Shown here: positions 36,201-46,500 of the stretch, piece after piece
Numbering within the stretch: position 1 is the stretch's first letter
Layout of the letters: every line of letters begins with the position of its first letter
NCBI GenBank assembly: GCA_036768485.1
Contig: JAVLUZ010000154.1
Coordinates: 33,810,973 to 33,874,972 of the forward strand
Length of the DNA: 64,000 nucleotides
Origin: Mermis nigrescens
Taxonomy: Eukaryota > Nematoda > Enoplea > Mermithida > Mermithidae
Reading direction: 5' to 3'
Notes under the pieces: model-generated
Database searches by the model: none
What the model was told of the DNA's origin: nothing
What the model saw: the letters and a program-made list of their open reading frames with translations, nothing else
Made by a program: the position numbers and the translations under genes

Positions 36201-39200
36201 CGAAATCTACAACCAGAAAATTGCATTTTTACAACTATGCCTAAAGAGCCAAAATTTTGTCCGTTTTTAATCGATATAATAAATTACTACGTGTGCGTGA
36301 AATTAGGCAAATAGCTTCATTTTTTGGCCTTGTTTGAAAAAATAGATTTTAATCCTTTTGTTCAGCAATGTATTCTGTAAAATTTTCAAAACCGCTAATT
36401 TTTATGTGCTCTGTCTAAAAAGCATGTATCCCAATCATATTGCTCAGCTGATCATTCTGCGATTTAAAATTTAAAATACCCAAAAGGCGACTTTTCTCGA
36501 TCCTTTCTTAAAAAAATCAAACGTGACCCTGGGGGAAGGGTTTCGTCCCGCCCCCCCCATAAATTCCCAAAAAATTCGCATAAAATGTGCTGTTTTAAGC
36601 ATTTTTAGCTATCTATTTGTTCAAAAGTACTGAATTTTCGACGCTTCGCGTCACTCTCATTTTTCGACTATATTTTGTTCAATTTATTCGAATTCCTTGA
36701 TTTTTTCAAAAATTTTCCAGTTTTTATGCTCTATAAAGATAGAGCATCGTAAAGCCCGAAGCATACTTCACAGCCCCACCGTCCCAACAGCCCCACCGTC
36801 CCAACAGCCCCACCAAAAATCCCAACAGCCCCACCTGTCCCAACAGCCACACCAGTCCCATCAGCCCCACCGTCCCAACGGCCCCACCAATAAGCCCAAC
36901 AGCCCCACCAATCCCAACAGCCCCATCAATCCCCACAGCCTCACCGTCCCAACAACCCCACCGTCCCAACAGCCCCACCGTCCCAACAGCCCCACCAATA
37001 ATCCCAAGAGCCCCACTAGTCCCAACAGCCCCACCAATCCCAACAGCCCCACCGTCCCAACAACCCCACTGTCCCAACAGCCCCACCGTCCCAACAGCCC
37101 CACCAATAATCCCAACAGCCCCACTAGTCCCAAGAGCCCCACCAATCTCAGCAGTTCCACCGTTCCAGCAGTCCTACCGTTCCAACAGTCGCACTGTCCC
37201 ATCCACACATACATAAGCTTGGTGGGAGGGGATGTTTAGAGTTTAACCCCCTTAAACCCCCAAATTATGGTAGACCCCCAGAATTCTATATTTAGCACTT
37301 TACCCCACCAGACTTTTCGCTGCCATTTTGGTTGCAACTACCCCACTGTTATAATCAGAGCTTCATAGCTGCACGGCACGATCGGTCTAGAGTAGGAGTT
37401 TTGAGCCAAAAATGACCTCAAAACTGGCATGAATCTTAAAATAGCGTAAAAACTACGCTAATCCACATTTTCTGGCTATTTTGAAGCAAATTAGCGTGAA
37501 AGTTTTGATTTTTATTGAATTTTAACACTTATCTTTCCTTTTTTCACTATAATATTTTTCATTTTTTCTGGCAGTCTAGACCACACATGGGCATGGGGGT
37601 TTGGGGGTATGCACGCCCAGAAGTTGGAATTTCGATTTTTTTTGCTTTTTTAGCGATTTTTTGATGCCATTGGATAGTGCTATGTGAGAAAAGTCTTAAA
37701 ATGGTGTTTTTTCGCCATACAACCACTTTTAAGACCATTTTTTGACCTTAGGGCTGCTCGGACGGTGGGGCTGTTGGGACGGTGGGGTTGTTGGGGCTGT
37801 TGGGACTGGTGGGGCTGTTGGGACGGGTGGGGCTGTTGGGATTATTGGTGGGGCTGTTGGGACGGTGGGGCTGTTGGGACGGTGGGGTTGTTGGGACGGT
37901 AGGGCTCTTCGGATTGGTGGGGCTGTTGGGATTATTGGTGGGGCTGTTGGGACGGTGGGGCTGTTGGGACTGATGGGGCTGTTGGGACGGGTGGGGCTGT
38001 TGGGATTTTTGGTGGGGCTGTTGGGACGGTTGGGCTGTTGGGACGGTGGGGCTGTTGGGACGGTGGGGCTGTTGGGACTGGTGGGGCTCTTGAGGCATCA
38101 CCAAAAATGTGACGTCATGGCGCGAAACTGGCGCGGCGAAATTCGTCTGCAGCTTCGCGCCACCTGGGCATACTTCACGCGGCGCGGTCGCCGCGCGGCA
38201 AGAAAAAATGGCGCCATACTCGGCGACCCTTCGCCACTTCACTCGATGTTGGCATACTCCGCGCGAATTGCCGCGATGATCGTTTGCGCTCACGTAGATA
38301 CGTATTTCATTATAGATTCAGAGCAGATCGATGCCGGCGCACCTCATTAGCATTCACGAGGAAAGTCCAAACGTTTGGACTTCTGCGGCGCGGCGAAAAA
38401 TTCGAAAAAATGCTAAAAATAGACACAATTTGCTCCTCACCGCGCGGTGAAGTATGCCATGAAAAGCGGCAAAAAAATTGGACTTTAGCGAATTTGGTTG
38501 CGGCGCGGCGGCCGCTTGAAATAAGCCTTGGGCCGCTTGAAGTATGCCTTGAAGTGCGGCGCGGCAAACTTTGCGCCTCGCCGCGCGGCGCCAGGAAGTA
38601 TGCCATGGGTCAGCGCGGATTCGGCGCGGCGACCGCTGCGGCGAATCCGCGCCGTTCGCCGAGCCGCGTGAAGTATGTTTAGGGCTTGAGAAACGGTGAA
38701 AAACCTTGTTTTTGTCGTGTATCCGCCATTTTTGGGCCCTAAATAGGCACTTCAAAATTTAAAGCCCCCAGAATTCCCATGCTGTGCGTGTCTGGTAGAC
38801 TGTGGGACTGTCGAAATCAGTCGAACTCTTGAATTAGTGAAAAATCCTATTACGGGAGCAACGTTTATGTCACCACAATGATCAACGATGTCTCATATTT
38901 TTGAGTCAATCTGATTATACAACTACGTTTTAAATGCTGGAAAATTTTATGCATTTGAATAAGCTGCTCACCTGATCGACACATTATTTCGAAGGAATCG
39001 TATTTTTGGCTTATTGAGAAATTACCGCTCGAAAGTTTCTCTTCGGGTACGAAGTACATGTAGCTCTTACCGGATCGGATGCCACTACTCTGAGTTATGA
39101 TGTAGTTGCACTGAAAAACGAAATCAGCTTTACCATACTATTCGGCAACTAAACAGCAACATTTTCAAAGCAGAAACAACGTGAAAAAAGGAATATCCAT

Positions 39201-41459
39201 TTCACTCAATTTTTCTTCTTCATCAACTATAGTTTAGACGACTATTAGTCTCAGGAAAAGCCGTTTTCAAATCGAAAGAGGAAATTCGTTTAGTCTGTTA
39301 AGACCACATTCTATGCATATAAAACTTATACCTACTACAAAAGGAATTAAATGTGGAAAAAATATTAAAAATATACAATGTTTATACTGTCACCAACTAT
39401 GTGCACGTGCTAGCTAGTCAATCGGAGATACATAAATTATGAAATCAAAAATAAAAAATTACTGTAAAAATTTATCGAAAACAAACCCCAACTCCATATC
39501 ATATTTTTGACCTTTAATGCGTCGCGGTTTTTAATACCTAACGTGAAAAACGATTTTTTTTCAAAATTCATTTTTCGTCTTGAATTTAAAAATTAAAAGT
39601 GTAGAAAAAATCAAAATATTGCAAATGACGGCGCACTTGAAAATGCATGATGCTTTGATTAATGATTGTATTGCATTTTTGCAAAGTTGACTCGCATTAG
39701 TGTTTTGAACTCTCGCGTGTAAAAATTCGAAGCAGGAGACAAGTGGGAGTATATTTTATGCTAAACCTAATTACACATTCTATTTTCTCTAATTAGTCCA
39801 AATCTTAAAAATTGCGAATGCTGCTGAACAAATTTCGGTCTACCTGGGGATGGGTTTCGCACAAACGCTGGCAAGCACCAAAATCCTTACAACGTGATTC
39901 GAATAAGAAACGGCGGTCTTGCTTGTCCAAATAAATATCATTTAAAATTTGTTGTCTGCGCCAGAACCAACCGCACATTGGTAATGCTGCGAAGAAATTA
40001 ATTGTTTTTAATTATCCAAAAAGAAATGTCAAAGAAATTTTAAATGAATTTCAGACCTAAATTATTTCATTCATATGGTTATCAACGATGTCATTAGTTC
40101 ATCGTTTATGAGCAGTACAACTATAAATTTTAAGCTTAAATCATGGATTCTATTTCATGTCAAACAAAACACGAGGTGAAAAATTTTTATAAATCCAAAT
40201 CTTGAAACGAATCTTCGTTGAGCACTGATAGTAACAGCATACTTCTCTAATAGGTGCTGTTTTGTTATCGTATTACAAAACATCAGATAATAATTTTAGC
40301 AAACGTTCATATGTAAAATTTTAAATTATTAATTATGTCCCTTATTTATTTAATTAAAAATAACTAGTTATGAGTTGGAGGAAAATCGATTCAATCGAAT
40401 TGATTGCTGTATATTTTAAGTTTATCAAAATTGAAATAGCATGCGACTCTCGATATTTTGCAGCTGACGTAGATCATTACAATAAAAAAATCAATTTCAC
40501 GGAACTATATCTCTTCATTCCTTTGTTTTTCCAGTAATCTCTTTATATCTGTTCCATCTGTACTTGTGTGCATACATACGAGTATAAATCGTAAGCGTCA
40601 TGTCAAATGGTGGATCACAATTCTTGATTTTTGTCAATTAAAAAATTTCTTCTGCTATAGTAATAACTCTTTTCTCATTAAGTGATTCAAAGTATTTTTC
40701 AATTAGATTATTACAATTAAACCTAATAGATGTGCACCATTTTAAGGAATGATATTCAACATCTAACATGAACAGAAGTTTAGAATTACCCCTGCAGTTC
40801 CACTGGTAGATTTCAACATCTTGCCGCAAAGACGTATTCCACCTAATGGTAGGATCAACGTAATAAAGCGATGCTTGTTTGCCGTTTCCTTCGAAAGCTA
40901 TGTAATTGCACAGAATCGGATCGTTTAATCGATGCGTTTTCAAGCAAATTAGTTTGCATTCTTGCACGTCTGAACAGTCTGCTAAGTCTAGAAATTGAAA
41001 ATCGTAACTGAAATTGTCGCTGTCTATACCGTCAATTTTATCATTTTCTTTTCCCGTCCAATTACATCGGGCTGCTTGGTCGTGGTACAAAGGGGGTTCC
41101 TGGGTATAATTGGAAAGGCCGGATGAAGGTGATAATGAAAGCGGGCGCAGAATGCGCTTAAATTGTTCAAAATCCTGCTGATCTGATCTGGGTGGCCTTG
41201 CGAAATAATTTTCACCCTTTTCCAGCAGCTGATTTGGTCTAACTGGACATAAGTAAATGACTGGGCGTTTGCAGTAAGCAACTTCTTTATCAAGTCTGCT
41301 TAGACTAGAAATGCAAATCAAGCTAACGACGGTCAGGGACAGTAAAACGGCAGAAATAATAATAATAATAATCAATGACCTATGCTTAAGCCTAGCCTGA
41401 AAAGTTAATAATTTTACCGCTGAAATGTCGCTTTCTTTGCAATATGTCTTGCTTGACAT
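30243..41459 (-). CDS. two-TM, Cys-rich membrane protein with duplicated PAN-like module; DEG/ENaC-like topology
   Basis: Minus-strand exons are 41459-40790, 39986-39844, 39110-38972, 35956-35856, 32313-31920 and 30619-30243. All are GT-AG and phase-consistent, giving exactly 608 codons (607 aa). Features in order: cytosolic start; TM1 at about 29-52; module A (132-223) and module B (228-317). Both modules share C-x27/29-C-x5-C-x3-C-x5/11-C-x37/42-C with CNYI in the middle, spacing like PAN/Apple domains. A Ser-rich linker (318-351) follows, then two Cys-containing regions (352-482; 484 to about 560), TM2 (about 580-602) and a five-residue tail. N-glycosylation sites such as NWT, NFS and NTS agree with an extracellular middle. 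Two TMs around a large Cys-rich ectodomain, with CFEG...C...F...NCLRI and a later CxxxC...CxC pattern, suggest DEG/ENaC. However, I see no clear GxS selectivity filter before TM2. The last donor (CAAG/GTGCTG) is weak, so two genes remain possible. Confidence 0.55.
32517..33893. mobile_element. TIR element with TCCGAC-rich core and CATACTTCGTCC ends
   Basis: The left end AAGGCTCATTCATACTTCG and the right end read inward, AAGGCGCATTCATACTTCG, match at all but one position. AGGCTTA lies beside each end (about 32516-32522 and 33891-33897), compatible with a 7-9 bp duplication. The first ~180 bases are an array of GTCGGAC/TCCGACA units that fold back on themselves (CGGACGACACCGCATGTCGC and its inverse). 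It is interrupted by a MITE-in-MITE at about 32793-33290 and lies in intron 4 of the two-TM gene. Confidence 0.72.
32820..33057 (-). mobile_element. GGGCG-type hAT MITE inserted into a copy of itself
   Basis: Begins CATAAGTTGGCAGC and ends GCCCAGGTATG, flanked by perfect GTTGGGGG duplications (32812-32819 and 33058-33065). The flanks (32793-32819 and 33058 to about 33290) are a plus-orientation copy of the same family. Confidence 0.83.
35368..35612. mobile_element. CATGCACATGGGGG MITE
   Basis: Begins ACATGCACATGGGGGGG and ends GATCGGCCATGCTATGTAT. Its interior (GAAACTGTGTAAGAAGGTAG, TTTTGAGGTCATTTTGGCC) matches about 25400-25500. Confidence 0.6.
36771..37203. repeat. tandem array of CCCCACCGTCCCAACAG
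   Basis: About 24 imperfect units of 17-18 bp, some with AATAAT or AGT in place of the GT step. All six frames look open because the unit has few stops. The Pro/Thr/Asn- and Gly/Trp-rich translations are artefacts. Confidence 0.92.
37585..37745 (+). mobile_element. truncated GGGCG-type hAT MITE, copy D
   Basis: Begins CACACATGGGCATGGGGG and keeps GATGCCATTGGATAGTGC and GACCATTTTTTGACC. Its right end is cut where the inverted array begins. Confidence 0.7.
37748..38093. repeat. inverted partner of the 17-bp tandem array
   Basis: GGGGCTGTTGGGACGGTG units with the same variants as the left array, in opposite orientation. The two arms could form a long hairpin. Confidence 0.9.
38110..38675. repeat. 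GC-rich block with repeated GAAGTATGCC and CGCGGCGC palindromes
   Basis: Strikingly CG-rich against AT-rich surroundings. GGCATACTTCACGCGGCG at about 38165 faces GCCGCGTGAAGTATG at about 38661. Further GAAGTATGCC copies occur near 38449, 38538 and 38593, and inverse-orientation copies near 38210 and 38250. The element terminus thus appears repeatedly inside. No gene is supported. Confidence 0.7.
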
Positions 41460-43562
41460 GCTGACTTGCGTCCGGGTTAGGCTGTTAGTTTCGATTGGGT
41501 AAATGAAGTGTAAAATTTGTTAAAGCAGAATATGAAGAAGACCATTCGTTTTGAAAGTACGAAGACCAAATTGAATCGGACCTTATTTTTACAAAAGTTT
41601 ATATTGTTTCGAAATTGAATTCAGGTTTGTAGGTCGTACTTCGCTGTTCTTCGCTTTGATTGCAGAGCTTAGTAAAAAACGACGAAAGTATTAAATTTTT
41701 CTTAACGCGCACATCTCGTATGATTCAAAAATATCAAAAAAATTATTGCTGCCATCAATGAGTTTTACTTCAATTCAGAAATCGATCCTTAATACATGCT
41801 CGAAGGATTCACTCAAATCATTATATTTTATTTTCTATTTTGTTTGCTAAAATGTTTTTATACATCAGAATGTGCTTCTTTTAGTTGGCAACGATAGGCT
41901 TGAAAATTACGTTAGACGATATGGTATAAAAGTTGAAATCATATTTTTTATAAATTAGCGTCTTTTGCTTTTTTCATTTCCCACCCGTCATTTAAATGCG
42001 TAGAGCATTTTAGACAGCACATTGCATGATTTCGCTCCACATATAAGCAGAAAATTCTATAAAGTAGATACTATCCGTCGTTTAACATTTAAAAAATAAG
42101 AAGAATCAGACAATTTTGACAGGCGGCTTTTCGAATTAATGAAAATGGGTACTTGTATCGAAATAAGCGGCTAATTTTTGCGAATATACAGAATGCTTGG
42201 TAGATATCACTATACTTTCACTATACATACATGATTAATTTATCGATCATTAATTGAACCGCAGACGTCTGAGCAGGCTTTTAATTATTGGACTGAAATA
42301 AGTTGATAAAAAATTATCCGAAATGTAAGCTACACTGACATCGAGGTATTTATAATTGCTCCCGTTAATAACGTGATGCTCGAAGCAAGCGTAAAAATTT
42401 CATATGTTGACACGCAACTGAATAAAATTCGAAAACTTAATTACATAGCATAGAATCAAATATACCGAAGTTATCAAAAGCTTGCGATGTCAATAAAAAG
42501 TATATGTTCGACTGCGATAACATCTGCTATGCTAACTTGAGTGCATTTCTTATACAACTTTTTAAAATTTTATAATATTTATTATTAAAATATTTTATAA
42601 TTTATTTTTTATAATAAAAAGCTCATAAATTATTAAAGAAAGATGATTATAAATAATAATAATTAATCAATTTTATTGAATTTAATTATTATTAAATATT
42701 ATAAATAATTATAATTAACTATTTCTTCTGTATTTCAATATAAATTTTCGTTCATTTCCATAATTACCTATTTTCTTTATAAATTTCTTTGGCTTTTATT
42801 TTCTTTTCTTTATAATTTTCCATATTACACACACTTAAGTTAATCTCGTATTATACCATTCTTGAGAAAATAAATGTACTCGTATCATGATCGAATCATC
42901 AATTTTTCGCGATCAGCAGACTCTGAAAGCAGCATCTGCTTTTGCGAGCACGAGAGGTGGTACATTACATATTATTAATAGACTAAAAACTCACACATTC
43001 TAATTATTTAATAAATGTCTCTTATGTCAAAAGCATGTGTGTCAGTATAAAAATTATATTCCCTTAATTCGATCGAAAATTGAAAACTGCAACTTGATGA
43101 ACGACCCGAGGGTATTAGTGTCAGTAATTTTTCAGATAATGAACGTTCTACTTATGACATGGATAAATTAGCATGGCGTGTAATTAAGTTGAAGTCAGTT
43201 GATCAGTCTGAAAACGAAAAAAACAAAAATACGCGTTTATTTTTAATCTAAGGTGTTGGACATTATAGATTTACGAGTATATATATCAACTAACGAATGA
43301 TTTTGCAATTAAATAAGTCGTGATAATGTCTTAGTTACGTATTCGATGTGTAGGAAATGAAGCTTATCATTATGATGAATATTTTTTCGCAATATCTTCC
43401 GTTTTTTGACCAGAATAAACGAAAATAAGCTGCTTATTATCCTTTTTCTAAAAGAGAAAATTTTAAAAATAATATAAAAAGTTGAAAAAGCATACTCAAT
43501 TGCTAACCTGAATTTTAGTTACTTTAAAAATTTGTGATTTATAAAATTTAAGCATTTACAAC
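41460..43562. other. divergent intergenic region between the two-TM gene and fumarate reductase
   Basis: AT-rich, with a strongly A/T low-complexity tract at about 42565-42740. By position it holds both promoters. I could not assign a TATA box or trans-splice site with confidence, and saw no transposon ends. Confidence 0.45.
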
Positions 43563-46500
43563 ATGGCGGCAGCGCCTGTCGACAAGCAGAAATCGATTGA
43601 TGATAAAATTATCGTCGTGGTTGGTGGAGGACTAGCTGGCTTGTGCGCTGCTATTGAATCGTCAAGACACAACGCAAAGTTAGTATTCTTATTAAAAACT
43701 GGCAATTTAATTATAAGTCAAACAAACATTTACGTGGCAGTTTGGGAGGGGGTCTAAATCCTCCAGAAGGACTAAAAGTAAAATATTATGGGGAAACTAT
43801 TGCTAATTAAGGCTAAAAGCGTACAAAAACCATAATTTTTTGCAAAAGTAGGTACTTGAAGTCGACATAAACGGTAGGTTACGACGAGCATAGTAGTTTC
43901 ATGCTATACCATTTTTTAAAAACTATTCTAGCTCGAAAAAGCTTTCTTCTTGACCCCCAGACTAATCTGAGCCTTAAACCAGTCATTCTGTGCACGTTCC
44001 CTACCACACATGGGTGTAGGAGTCTGGTGAAGACCCCTGGGAATCTGAAAAGCTCTTATAGTTGAATTTGTGGTTCTTTCAGGCGATTTCGCCTCATCGG
44101 ACGTGCCCATGTATGGTCTTTACGATGCACTGGCAGCAACCGGAGTGGGTCATCGCGAAAAAACGTCAAAAATTCTATTCTGGATGCTTAATTGAAAATG
44201 TAACACGAAATTATCTGCCGATACCATGAACAGTTACCTGAAATACTTTTACTTAATCCACTATTACCCTTGTGAGCTCATTCTCGATTAAAATTCTTAA
44301 CAGAAAACCAGAGGGGTATTCGGCAGAAAAGTGCCAGCTTACCTTAATGGGAAAATTAATGGAACGAAGAAGGCATGAATGATTGACTAGACATGACGAC
44401 CGGTTACAGTCGACTAATTATAGTCAGCACCACACCTGGGCGTAGGGTTTGGGGGGTATGCACCCCCCCCCAGAAACCAAAATACCCCCCCCCCCCAGAA
44501 ATCAAAATACCCCCCAAAATTCAATTTTTGAAAATTTTTTTCGTTTTTTTCGCAATTTTTGATGCCAATGGATAGTGCTTGATGAGAAACGTCGAAAAAT
44601 GATGTTTTTATCGCCATACTGTCATTTTTAGGGCCATTTTTCGACCTTCAAAAAAATCTTGCACCCCCCCCCAGAATTTTCTTGCTGCCCACGTATGGTC
44701 AGCGCTAATTTTCTTTAACCTTATTACGATTATGCATGCCATGATGTCGCGTAATTTATACTTTTAAAATCATCAAAGTCAGGAATGGCGCACAGTGCTT
44801 TTTATTCATAAACCAAACTCTTAATTGATTCTGTCTCTCGTCGTTCCCTTTAGGACAATCTTGATCGAGGGTCAGCGATGGACAGGCGGAAACAGTGCCA
44901 AAGCCGTCAGCGGCATAAACGGATGTATGACAGAAGCTCAACGGAAAATGAATATCAAGGCAAATTTTAAAATTTTTACAAAAGTTTGAATTACACCTTG
45001 CTTTATTGTTACTTAACAGAACAAATAAATTATTTTTCTAATATAACCAGAAAACAATCTTTTAACTGTGAGAATTGTAGAAAGTCAAGAATTGATTAAG
45101 AACTCTGAGTAGAATATTATAAGATGAGCTTAATGTTGCTGTATCGATGTTTTCATAATGTTCTTGTATGAACAAATTGAGGATTATGCGATTTTTAAAG
45201 AAATTTTTTTTATAATGTTCAAGCGCGTTATTAAATAAATGTTTATATATGCCGTCTTGCGTAAGATCATTTTTGTGAATTAATGTGCATATTAAAATTA
45301 TTGATTCTCTGAGTTCTACATCGTAGATCTTCGAAAAAGCTCAAACATTGCAACATATCGAATTATAAACTTCCTCTAATGTATTATCCATTCAGGATAA
45401 TTTAGAAACATTTTTTGCTGATACATTAAAAGCCGGACATTTTGGAAATGATAAAGACCTCGTAAGGATTCTGATCGAAAACGCTGCTGATGCCATACAG
45501 TTTTTGGCGAATGTGGGTGTAAATCTGACGGAAGTAAACCTCGGTGGTGGACACACTGTAGCAAGGACTCACAGGTACAAAGTAAATTAAATTGTACTTG
45601 TTATCTCATTAAAAAAAGAAACAAATCTTTTTAATCTTGCACTCTTCATATTCCTGCTCCGCTTGCTTTATTATAATCAACCATTATCTATGCTCAGGAA
45701 GGAAAATTCACAAAAGCTCGTTTTTATGAGGCTTATAGATTAAGATGAAGACTATAGTCTGCTTCATTGATTTGAGAGCTTTTTCAGTAAATTTTTCTGA
45801 AGGCTACAGTAAGCTCAACAAGATGATTTACTGTAATTCGACAGATAAGCTCAGTGAGTGCGAGCGGCTAGTATTCTTCCAATTTTAATGCACTAGACCG
45901 TCCATATAAATTGAGTTCGGGCATTTAAACAGTGCTGGGCCATACTAAAGTAAATGCGCTAAATAAAAAGCTAGCGGCTGGAATCGAACCCGGATCGCTT
46001 GGACGACAAGCAGACGTTTTATCACTGAGCTATACGGGAGTTCGCGGCGCATCTTAAAATGTTAGTCTATTGTGTAGTGTCAATTTAAGATAAGCTGAAT
46101 GTGCGACTTTTATCTGCATGTTGATTGACCTGCTGGAACACGAGAATAAATTATGTCACAGAAAATTTTATTGGAGAACCCTTCTTTGCTATGTAGCTAC
46201 AGTGAGCTCTACCGACTTACGGTAAATAAGAAAGAAGGAGTTACTGTAGCCTTCGAAAACATTTACTTTAAAAGCTCTCGGATAAATGAAACAGACTATA
46301 GTTTTGCAGAAGATATGATTTAAAGATCATCTAGTGAGCTCATGTTAAAATTGATGGCATATATGCTAGAAATGAATAAGCATTAATAAGCCCTCCACTT
46401 GTGGAAAAATGGCTGATTACTTCTCGTTACTGATAGGCCAAACAGCATTGTTCGTAGCTGCTTCTCAAAAATGTATACAAATGCATGTGTGTTTGTGAAA

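Larger units (their letters stand above)
36751..38687. mobile_element. foldback-type element, CATACTTCAC ends, with inverted 17-bp satellites and a GC-rich block
   Basis: The left end AAGCCCGAAGCATACTTCAC and the right end read inward, AAGCCCTAAACATACTTCAC, agree at 18 of 20 positions. Inside lie the array CCCCACCGTCCCAACAG (36771-37203), a spacer holding a truncated GGGCG-type MITE, the array inverted (37748-38093) and a CG-rich block (38110-38675). The flanks are the two halves of a decayed GCAGCATGGG MITE. Flanking 9-mers match only 6 of 9, so the target duplication is unproven. Confidence 0.68.

Noticed and set aside
36697..38350. Long overlapping reading frames with Pro/Thr/Asn- or Gly/Trp-rich repeats
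   Set aside because: They are translations of the stop-poor 17-bp satellite in all frames; equally long frames exist on both strands and none has a domain.
38110..38682. CpG island or foreign bacterial gene
   Set aside because: The CG-rich block lies inside a TIR element and repeats its termini; frames in both strands are composition artefacts.
38688..38795. Separate MITE beside the foldback element
   Set aside because: It is better read as the other half of the decayed GCAGCATGGG MITE at 36490-36750 that the foldback element split.
45972..46039. Functional tRNA gene
   Set aside because: Box A and B are visible but acceptor and T stems do not pair; kept only as a pseudogene.
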